From: an uncultured Altererythrobacter sp.
GTDB taxonomy: Bacteria; Pseudomonadota; Alphaproteobacteria; Sphingomonadales; Sphingomonadaceae
Direction of reading: 5' to 3'
DNA: 5,118 bases
Assembly (NCBI GenBank): GCA_946886175.1
Contig: CAMPIA010000112.1
Coordinates: 1 to 5,118, forward strand
A program made the position numbers and the translations under genes. A model generated the notes under the pieces. That model saw nothing but the letters and a program-made list of their open reading frames with translations, searched no databases and was not told where the DNA came from. Of this stretch, positions 1-5,118 are shown piece after piece. Within the stretch, counting starts at the first letter, position 1. Every line of letters begins with the position of its first letter.

Positions 1-1406
1 CGATGCGCAACCTGCCCGAATGGCCGGTCGCCTTCTTCGCCGCGGTGACGATCGGTGCGATCGCCGTGCCGCTCAACGCCTGGTGGACCGGGCCGGAGCT
101 GGCCTACGGCCTGAGCAATTCGGGCACGAAGCTGCTCGTCTGCGACGACGAGCGATGGGATCGGATCGCCCCGCACCGGGCCGAATGCCGCGATCTTGCG
201 ACCGTGTTCGTCTCGCGCTGCGAGGGCGAGCCCGAGGGCGCCGAACGACTCGAAAGCGTGGTCGGCATACCCCCGGAATACGCCGATCTGCCCCAGGCCG
301 AGCTGCCCGAGGTCGAAATCGCGCCCGATGACGACGCCACGATCTTTTACACCAGCGGCACCACAGGGAGCCCGAAGGGCGCACTCGGCACGCACCGGAA
401 CTTGACGACGAATATCATGTCGAGCGGCTACAACGCCGCTTGCGCGGTTCTTCGCCGGGGCGAGGAATTGCCCCTGCCGGCGCACAAGGTCGGCCTCACC
501 GTGATCCCGCTGTTCCATGTCACCGCCTGCTCGGCCGGGCTGATGGGTAATGTCGCGGCGGGCAACACGCTGATCTTCATGCACAAGTGGGATCCGCTGA
601 AGGCGTTCGAGCTGATCGAGCGCGAGAAGGTCAACGCCACCGGCGGGGTTCCGACGATCGCCTGGCAATTGATCGAGCATCCGGCGCGCAAGAACTACGA
701 TCTCTCGAGCATCGAGGCGATCGCCTATGGCGGCGCGCCCTCCGCACCCGAGCTCGTGCGCAAGATCCGCGAGGTCTTCGGTGCCCTGCCCGGCAACGGC
801 TGGGGGATGACCGAGACGATGGCGACAGTCACCGGCCATTCCAGCGAGGACTACCTCAATCGTCCGGACAGTTGCGGCCCGCCGGTGGCGGTGGCCGACC
901 TCAAGATCATGAACGAGGACGGCACTGCCGAAATGCCCACCGGCGAAGTCGGAGAGCTCTGGGCGCGCGGGCCGATGGTGGTGAAGGGCTACTGGAACAA
1001 TCCCGAAGCCACCGCGGAGACATTCGTCGACGGCTGGGTCCGCACCGGCGACCTCGCGCGGCTCGACGACGAGGGGTTCTGCTATATCGTCGACCGGGCG
1101 AAAGACATGATCATCCGCGGGGGTGAGAATATCTATTCGTCCGAGGTCGAGAACGTGCTCTACGACCATCCGGCGGTGACCGACGCCGCGCTGATCGGCC
1201 TGCCGCACCAGCAGCTGGGCGAAGAGCCGGCGGCGGTGGTCCATCTCGCACCCGGGACGCGCGCGAGCGAAGACGAACTCAAGGCATGGGTGGCGGCGCG
1301 GCTCGCCAAGTTCAAGGTGCCGGTGCGGGTCGTCTTCACCGAAGACACTCTGCCGCGCAACGCCAACGGCAAGATCCTCAAGAAGGATCTTGCCGCGCTG
1401 TTTTAG
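1..1406 (+). CDS. Acyl-CoA synthetase (AMP-binding, class I adenylate-forming enzyme), 5' end cut by window edge
   Basis: This enzyme should activate a carboxylic acid with ATP to an acyl-adenylate and pass the acyl group to CoA, in the cytoplasm. Residues are counted from the ATG at base 3. The phosphate-binding loop YTSGTTGSPKG is at 116-126, IPLFHV at 168-173, YGGAP at 242-246, GWGMTET at 266-272, TGDLA at 348-352, and the hinge region DRAKDMIIRGGENIYSSEVE at 364-383. The C-terminal PRNANGK at 451-457 carries the expected catalytic lysine (K457). All core motifs are intact. The ATG at base 3 is probably internal, because MRNLPEWPVAFFA matches a segment that normally lies some 60-80 residues into these proteins; the true start is upstream of the window. 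The visible 467 residues are consistent with a full length of about 530. The stop TAG is at 1404-1406. It lies 83 bases upstream of the tandem TetR gene on the same strand. Substrate (fatty, aromatic or alicyclic acid) cannot be assigned from motifs alone. Confidence 0.92.
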   Translation, partial: MRNLPEWPVAFFAAVTIGAIAVPLNAWWTGPELAYGLSNSGTKLLVCDDERWDRIAPHRAECRDLATVFVSRCEGEPEGAERLESVVGIPPEYADLPQAELPEVEIAPDDDATIFYTSGTTGSPKGALGTHRNLTTNIMSSGYNAACAVLRRGEELPLPAHKVGLTVIPLFHVTACSAGLMGNVAAGNTLIFMHKWDPLKAFELIEREKVNATGGVPTIAWQLIEHPARKNYDLSSIEAIAYGGAPSAPELVRKIREVFGALPGNGWGMTETMATVTGHSSEDYLNRPDSCGPPVAVADLKIMNEDGTAEMPTGEVGELWARGPMVVKGYWNNPEATAETFVDGWVRTGDLARLDDEGFCYIVDRAKDMIIRGGENIYSSEVENVLYDHPAVTDAALIGLPHQQLGEEPAAVVHLAPGTRASEDELKAWVAARLAKFKVPVRVVFTEDTLPRNANGKILKKDLAALF

Positions 1407-1440
1407 GGCCCGGACGCCGGGGATGCGCCGCCGCATGCCC

Positions 1441-1468
1441 TTGGCACGTCCGCCCGGGCTGATGTAAC
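1441..1468 (+). promoter_or_regulatory. Candidate sigma-70-type promoter of the tandem TetR gene
   Basis: TTGGCA at 1441-1446 matches five of six bases of the -35 consensus. TGTAAC at 1463-1468 matches four of six bases of the -10 consensus, with 16 bases between them. The -10 is preceded directly by TGA (1460-1462), which fits an extended -10 (TGn). Transcription would begin near 1475, giving a leader of about 15 bases before the ATG at 1490. This is a reading by eye. Promoter preferences of the host are unknown, and readthrough from the ligase gene is also possible. Confidence 0.4.
1446..1465. promoter_or_regulatory. Operator-like imperfect inverted repeat, possible TetR-type autoregulatory site
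   Basis: A 20-base imperfect palindrome reads ACGTCCGCCC then GGGCTGATGT. Eight of ten base pairs across the centre (between 1455 and 1456) are complementary, including the perfect core GCCCGGGC at 1452-1459. It fills the spacer between the candidate -35 and -10 of the downstream regulator gene. TetR-family dimers are known to bind palindromes of roughly this size, often overlapping their own promoter. Binding here is inferred. The GC-rich core raises the chance of a coincidental match. Confidence 0.4.
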
Positions 1469-1480
1469 GGGCCTGAAACG

Positions 1481-1485
1481 GGGGA
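1481..1485 (+). promoter_or_regulatory. Ribosome binding site for the tandem TetR gene
   Basis: GGGGA at 1481-1485 lies four bases before the ATG at 1490. The spacing is a little short. It supports this start, and the protein that follows begins with a short polar lead directly before the first helix of a TetR DNA-binding domain. Confidence 0.5.
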
Positions 1486-1489
1486 CCCG

Positions 1490-2725
1490 ATGGCGAGCAA
1501 GAGTGCGGAGACGAGACGGTTCGGCGAAAAGCGCCAGGCCATCATCCATGCCGCCTCGGTGCTGATCAACGATGCCGGGGTAAAGGCCACCACGCTGTCC
1601 GATGTCGCGCGCGCGATCGGGCTCAACGCGACCAGCATCACGTATTATTTCTCGCGCAAGGAACAGCTCGTTGTCGCGGTTTACGAGGCGACGCTCGACC
1701 TGATGGAGCGGATGGCGGCCGACGCGCTGGCCGAACCCGATCCGCCCGCACGGCTGCGCCGCTATATCGCCGATCACGTCGCGCTGCGCACCCGCATCCG
1801 CCAGGGGGAGCGGGGACTGGTGACCGCGCTGTCCGAAATCCGCACGCTCGACCCCGAGGCGCAGGCGCCGCTGCTGACGCGCTATCGCGAAGTGGTGAAG
1901 CTGGTGCGCGGCTTTTTTGGGCAGGCGCAGTCGGACCATGCGCACGCGCTGTTCTCCGCCCGCGCGCACGTGCTGCTCGAGGCGATGATGTGGTGGCCGG
2001 TGTGGTCGCTGCGCTATTCCTCGCTCGACTTCCCGCGCGTGGGCGAGCGCATGTTCGACATTCTCGCGCACGGCATTCCCGCCAGCCGTGGGGAATGGCG
2101 GCCGCAACCGCTCGAGAACGGGACCTGGCGTTCGCAATACGCAGCGAAGCCCAGCCAGAACGACGAATTCCTGCGCGCGGCGACGGTCATGATCAACCAG
2201 CGCGGTTATCGCGGGGCTTCGGTCAACCGCATCGCCAGGTCGCTCAACGTCACCAAGGGCAGCTTCTATCATCATCACGACGCCAAGGACGATCTCGTGC
2301 TCGCCTGTTTCCAGCGCAGCTACGACCGGCTTTCCGCGGTGCAGATGGCCGGGCAGGGGATCGAGGCGGACTACTGGACGCGGCTGTCGAGTGTGCTCGG
2401 CGAACTGCTCGACGTGCAGTTTTACGACGCCATGCCATTGCTGCGCACCACCGCGCTCCAGGCGCTCGAAAGCGAGCACAAGGTCGATGTGGTGACGCGC
2501 TCGAACCGGCTCGCGCGGCGCTTCGCCGGGATGCTGATCGATGGGATCGGCGACGGATCGGTGCGCGCGATCGACCCGCTCGTCGCCAGCCAGATCATCA
2601 TGTCGACCCTCAACAGCGCCTACGAGGCGCGCAATTGGGCCGAGCGTTTCGGCGATCCGGATCTGGCGATCCGCACTTACATCTCGACGCTGTCCTCCGG
2701 CCTTCTGGCGCCGGTCGACGGGTAG
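1490..2725 (+). CDS. Tandem TetR-family transcriptional regulator (two TetR modules in one chain)
   Basis: A 411-residue regulator, about twice the usual TetR length of around 200. The first DNA-binding domain spans about residues 12-65, with a helix-turn-helix around TLSDVARAIGLNATSITYYF (35-54) followed by SRKEQLV. Its ligand/dimer domain runs to about residue 198 (ending near FDILAHGI). A linker of about 20 residues leads to a second DNA-binding domain at about 224-275, with NRIARSLNVTKGSFYHHHDAK at 246-266 and DDLV following, and a second helical domain to the end. The two halves are clearly divergent in sequence, so this is an old duplication or fusion, not a recent repeat. Both recognition regions look intact. 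TetR proteins usually repress and are released by a small ligand. Here a substrate acid or its CoA ester is a reasonable guess from the neighbouring ligase and dehydrogenase genes. The last 49 bases overlap the 3' end of the opposing MFS gene. Stop TAG at 2723-2725. Confidence 0.92.
   Translation: MASKSAETRRFGEKRQAIIHAASVLINDAGVKATTLSDVARAIGLNATSITYYFSRKEQLVVAVYEATLDLMERMAADALAEPDPPARLRRYIADHVALRTRIRQGERGLVTALSEIRTLDPEAQAPLLTRYREVVKLVRGFFGQAQSDHAHALFSARAHVLLEAMMWWPVWSLRYSSLDFPRVGERMFDILAHGIPASRGEWRPQPLENGTWRSQYAAKPSQNDEFLRAATVMINQRGYRGASVNRIARSLNVTKGSFYHHHDAKDDLVLACFQRSYDRLSAVQMAGQGIEADYWTRLSSVLGELLDVQFYDAMPLLRTTALQALESEHKVDVVTRSNRLARRFAGMLIDGIGDGSVRAIDPLVASQIIMSTLNSAYEARNWAERFGDPDLAIRTYISTLSSGLLAPVDG
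2658..2673. other. Short hairpin just past the MFS stop codon (weak terminator candidate)
   Basis: CGGATC (2658-2663) and GATCCG (2668-2673) form a perfect six-base-pair stem with a four-base loop. It begins three bases after the MFS stop codon when read on the - strand, and lies within the coding end of the TetR gene on the + strand. No T-run follows on either strand, so it does not meet the usual form of an intrinsic terminator. GGCGATCCG also occurs twice here as a direct repeat (2651-2659 and 2665-2673). Confidence 0.2.
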
Positions 2726-4044
2726 CTGCTGGAGAGATCGCGCGGTTCGCGCACTCTGAGCACGATCAGGAGCAGTGCGATCGCCAGCGCGCCGAGCACC
2801 AGTGCGAAGAGCGGCGCGAAGCCCCAGGCGACGACGATCAGCCCCGCGGCCACCGGCCCGCTCGCCGCGATCGCGCCTTCGACCGTGGTGACGAAGGCGA
2901 GCCGCATCGGCGTGTCCTGCTGCTCGCCGAATTCGAGCACCATTGTGGTCGAGGCCAGCATCCAGCCCGAGCCGCCGAAACCGAGCAGGACGAAGGCCCC
3001 GTAAACCGGCAGCGCCGTATCCGCCATCACCAGCAGCGCGACCCCCGCGATCGAGCACAGCAGCGAGAGCGCATAGACGATGCGGAATCCGAAGCGGTCC
3101 CCCATCGGCCCCCAGACGATGTTCGACACGGTATCCGAGCCGAGGAACACGAAACTCAAGCCGCCGATCAAGGCGCCGTCGAGGCCGAGGAGGCTGCCCG
3201 CATAGACCGTCCAGAACGGCGCGCCGACCCGCGCCATCGTCGCGAAACTGTGCGCGCCGAGGAAGTTCGCGAAGTCGCGGTCCGCGAGGAGTTGTGGGAA
3301 CTCGCGAATCCGCTCGCGAAAGGGCATTTGCGGGCGCGCGAGCGGCGCGGCCGGCTCGCGGATCATCGACCTGAGCACGACCAGTCCCGCGCTCGTCAGC
3401 ACGAAGGCGAACAGGAACGTCGTCGCGTAGCCGTTGCCCAGCCAGTCGCCGGCGATGAAGTAGTTGCCCGCGACCCAGGCGAGCACCGCCGCGATCAGCC
3501 CGCCGGCGAAGTTGCGGTAGCCTTGCAGCCGGCCGCGCTTGCGGATCGGGATCAGCTTGCTCATCAGCATCTGGAATGCGACCCGCTGCGCGCCGGTGAA
3601 GAAGCCGAGCAGAAGGAAGCAGGCGAAGGTCGCGAGCAGCAATGCGTCGCCGGTGAGGAACCAGCCCGAAAGCGCGAGCCCGAGGATCATCAGCCGCATC
3701 AGCGAGCCGACGCGGATCGCGTAAGGCAGGATGTGGCTGCGGTGTTCGATCCGCGCGCCGCTCGCGATCGGGCTGATCGTCGCGCCGAGCTGTAGCAGCG
3801 CGCTGCCGAGCCCGACCGCAGCGGCGCTGCCGGTCAGCAGCATGAGGTAGGCGGGGATGATCGTCGGCGCGTAGATCAGGCGGAATCCGGTCATCCCCAG
3901 CACGCCGTGGATGAAATTCGCGCGGTAGTTACGCTTCAGGTTCTCGTCGACGAACCGCGCATGTTCGGCCAGCGCCCGCTGCCGGTCACTGGGTCGGACG
4001 CCGGCCCCGTCGGAAAGTCCATCGGGATCCTCGAGCGGATCCAA
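2677..4044 (-). CDS. Major facilitator superfamily (MFS) transporter, TTG start
   Basis: A 455-residue inner-membrane protein with 12 predicted helices by eye: about 43-69, 72-95, 105-130, 134-156, 177-198, 204-226, then a charged central loop (227-260), then 261-286, 289-311, 321-341, 344-366, 383-407 and 410-431. The loop between helices 8 and 9 carries the MFS motif-A form GPMGDRFGFR (312-321). A long polar N-terminus of about 40 residues (RQRALAEHARFVDENLKRNY, 21-40) precedes helix 1. Secondary carriers of this type move small molecules using an ion gradient. Cargo and direction are unknown, but uptake or export of the acid handled by the neighbouring enzymes is plausible. The start is TTG, four bases after the dehydrogenase stop (TGAGGCGTTG), so translation is probably coupled. 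No in-frame ATG exists before M51, which lies inside helix 1. The last 15 or so residues are encoded antisense to the end of the TetR gene and look like a non-conserved tail. Confidence 0.88.
   Translation of the reverse strand: MDPLEDPDGLSDGAGVRPSDRQRALAEHARFVDENLKRNYRANFIHGVLGMTGFRLIYAPTIIPAYLMLLTGSAAAVGLGSALLQLGATISPIASGARIEHRSHILPYAIRVGSLMRLMILGLALSGWFLTGDALLLATFACFLLLGFFTGAQRVAFQMLMSKLIPIRKRGRLQGYRNFAGGLIAAVLAWVAGNYFIAGDWLGNGYATTFLFAFVLTSAGLVVLRSMIREPAAPLARPQMPFRERIREFPQLLADRDFANFLGAHSFATMARVGAPFWTVYAGSLLGLDGALIGGLSFVFLGSDTVSNIVWGPMGDRFGFRIVYALSLLCSIAGVALLVMADTALPVYGAFVLLGFGGSGWMLASTTMVLEFGEQQDTPMRLAFVTTVEGAIAASGPVAAGLIVVAWGFAPLFALVLGALAIALLLIVLRVREPRDLSSSYPSTGARRPEDSVEM
3936..4022 (-). 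other. Out-of-frame 28-codon ORF at the MFS start (leader peptide, frameshift trace or chance)
   Basis: An ATG at 4022-4020 is preceded by GAGGA (4032-4028) at five bases, the best ribosome-binding match in this stretch. It is out of frame with the transporter and reads 28 codons to a TGA at 3938-3936, beginning MDFPTGPASDP. It is fully inside the start of the transporter gene. It could be a translated short peptide, the real start of the transporter separated from it by a one-base loss, or coincidence in GC-rich DNA. I do not call it a gene. Confidence 0.15.
4025..4042. repeat. Inverted repeat GGATCC-N6-GGATCC at the MFS start codon
   Basis: GGATCC occurs at 4025-4030 and 4037-4042, separated by six bases. 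As each copy is self-complementary, the pair can also form a six-base-pair hairpin with a six-base loop. On the - strand the stem begins with the last base of the TTG start codon of the transporter. A hairpin here could limit initiation, but no function is shown. It encodes residues 2-7 (DPLEDP). Confidence 0.3.
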
Positions 4045-4048
4045 CGCC

Positions 4049-5118
4049 TCAGTAGCCGCCGATCTTCGCGAAACGGTCGCGCAGATAGGGGGTGCTGCCC
4101 CAGCTCGCCTCGAGCACGCGCGCGCGCTTCAGGTAGAAGCCGACGTCGTATTCGTCGGTCATGCCCATCCCGCCGTGGAGCTGGACGCCTTCGCGGCTGA
4201 TCGCGTGGAGCACGCGATTGGCCTCGGCCTTGGCGATCGTCGCCGCCCGCGCCACGCCGAACCCGCTGTCGAGCGCTTGCAGACCGCCCTCCACCGCCGA
4301 GCGCATCATCGCCAGATCGCCGAACAGGTCGGCCATGCGGTGCTGAAGCGCCTGGAAGGTGGCGAGCACCTGGTTGAACTGGACGCGCTGCTTCAGATAA
4401 TCGAGCGTGGTGTCGAACACCGCCTGCGCCATGCCGAGCATCTCGCACGCGGTGAGGATGCGCGCACGGTCGAGCATGTCCTCGAGAAGGCTGTCGCCGC
4501 CGCCCTCGAGCTTGTCCGCGGGGGCGCCGTCGAACGTCACCTCGGCGTGGCTGCGCTGGTCGGTCAATTTGCGATCGGAGAGCGATACGCCGTCGCCCGC
4601 CTCGACCAGGTAGAGCCCGTCCTGCGCGGCCACAACGAACAGGTGCGCCCCGTGCGCTTCGTGGACGAAGGCCTTCGTGCCCGACAGCTTGCCGCCCGAT
4701 ACGCTGGCCGCGATCTTGGCCGGATCGTGCCGCGGCCCCTCGTCAATCGCGAGTGTGCCGATTGTCTCGCCGCTCGCGAGCCGGGGGAGCCACTTCGCCT
4801 TCTGCTCCTCGCTCCCGCCGAGCACGATCGCCGCTGCGGCCAGCGTGCTCGCCACCAGCGGGCTCGCGGTCAGCGTCTTGCCCAGTTCCTCGACCACCAG
4901 CCCGGCCGAAAGCCAGCCGAAGTCCGACCCGCCGTGCGCCTCGGGCACGATCACCCCGGTCCAGCCCATCTGCGCCATCGCGCCGTAGGCTTCGCGGTCG
5001 AACGCCTCGGGCGCACCGCCCGCACGGACCTTGCGAAAGGCTGCGACGGGGCTTTCGTTGGTCGCCCAGTCGCGCGCCATGTCGCGCAGCATTTCCTGTT
5101 CTTCGTTGAGAACCGCCA
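4049..5118 (-). CDS. Acyl-CoA dehydrogenase-like protein, short form lacking the usual catalytic Glu motif; start codon one base beyond the window
   Basis: A flavoprotein-family member expected to act on acyl-CoAs, cytoplasmic. Residues are counted from the in-frame ATG at 5092. The N-terminal helical domain spans about 1-110 (including the conserved-type EELGKTL at 68-74), the beta-barrel middle domain about 111-200 (GTLAIDEGP, SGTKAFV, EVTFDGAPADKLEGG), and the C-terminal helical domain about 200-347 (RVQFNQVLATFQALQHRMADL; VQLHGGMGMTDEY at 303-315). The frame stays open to the right edge: upstream of the ATG it reads TG GCG GTT CTC AAC GAA GAA CAG GAA, so an ATG completed by the next base outside would give MAVLNEEQE plus the visible protein, 356 residues in all. 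That is shorter than typical dehydrogenases (about 380-390). Where these enzymes usually have the catalytic Glu (an EGT-type motif near the end) this one reads SWGST (330-334). The middle domain also lacks the usual GSD-type flavin/substrate motif. It is probably co-transcribed with the MFS gene four bases downstream. Confidence 0.9.
   Translation of the reverse strand, partial: AVLNEEQEMLRDMARDWATNESPVAAFRKVRAGGAPEAFDREAYGAMAQMGWTGVIVPEAHGGSDFGWLSAGLVVEELGKTLTASPLVASTLAAAAIVLGGSEEQKAKWLPRLASGETIGTLAIDEGPRHDPAKIAASVSGGKLSGTKAFVHEAHGAHLFVVAAQDGLYLVEAGDGVSLSDRKLTDQRSHAEVTFDGAPADKLEGGGDSLLEDMLDRARILTACEMLGMAQAVFDTTLDYLKQRVQFNQVLATFQALQHRMADLFGDLAMMRSAVEGGLQALDSGFGVARAATIAKAEANRVLHAISREGVQLHGGMGMTDEYDVGFYLKRARVLEASWGSTPYLRDRFAKIGGY

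Noticed and set aside
3..5. ATG at base 3 as the true start of the acyl-CoA synthetase
   Set aside because: The following residues match an internal segment of the family and the N-terminal portion would be missing, so the gene is taken as cut by the window edge.
1423..1436. Small hairpin ATGCG-N4-CGCAT after the acyl-CoA synthetase gene, considered as a terminator
   Set aside because: The stem is only five base pairs and no T-run follows, so I cannot support termination here.
1403..3058. A 551-codon open frame on the - strand, opposite the TetR gene and running into the MFS gene
   Set aside because: Its translation is rich in Arg, His, Gly and Ala with no recognisable domain, as expected of an antisense frame opposite GC-rich coding DNA. 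The frames for TetR and MFS carry clear family motifs.
1990..3795. A 601-codon open frame on the + strand across the TetR end and opposite the MFS gene
   Set aside because: The translation is low-complexity and dominated by Arg, Glu, Ala and His, with no domain; it is a shadow of the two real genes.
3936..4448. A 170-codon - strand frame overlapping the dehydrogenase and MFS genes
   Set aside because: Most of it is a shadow of the dehydrogenase C-terminal domain in another frame; only its last 28 codons, after a good ribosome-binding match, were kept as a low-confidence observation.
5090..5092. ATG at 5092 as the true start of the dehydrogenase-like gene
   Set aside because: The frame continues upstream with a plausible family N-terminus (AVLNEEQE) and the last two visible bases would complete an ATG with one more base outside the window.

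Overview
The window is a dense, GC-rich (roughly two-thirds G+C by eye) bacterial segment with four protein genes and almost no intergenic space. The GC-biased codon use, the gene families and the tandem TetR-type regulator suggest an alphaproteobacterium, perhaps a sphingomonad (Sphingomonadales). That placement is inference from general character, not from a marker gene.

Layout. The + strand carries an acyl-CoA synthetase of the adenylate-forming (AMP-binding) superfamily, cut by the left edge (1-1406). An 83-base gap follows, holding a plausible promoter and an operator-like inverted repeat. Next is an unusual 411-residue regulator made of two complete TetR-type modules in one chain (1490-2725). 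The - strand, read from the right edge, carries a short acyl-CoA dehydrogenase-like protein (5118-4049, probably missing only the first base of its start codon) and, four bases after its stop, a 12-helix MFS transporter with a TTG start (4044-2677). The two strands converge: the MFS gene ends inside the last 49 bases of the regulator gene.

How they may work together. A ligase that makes an acyl-CoA, a dehydrogenase-like protein that would act on acyl-CoAs, a transporter and a TetR-type repressor look like part of an organic-acid or lipid catabolic cluster (uptake, CoA activation, first oxidation, control by substrate or its CoA ester). The substrate cannot be read from the sequence. The dehydrogenase-like protein lacks the usual catalytic glutamate motif, which fits one subunit of a heteromeric enzyme whose partner would lie beyond the right edge.

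Most worth a second look: the tandem TetR architecture, the operator-like palindrome between the -35 and -10 of its own promoter, the missing catalytic glutamate, the odd translation start of the MFS gene, and the overlapping convergent 3' ends. I see no RNA genes, insertion sequences, CRISPR arrays or attachment sites.
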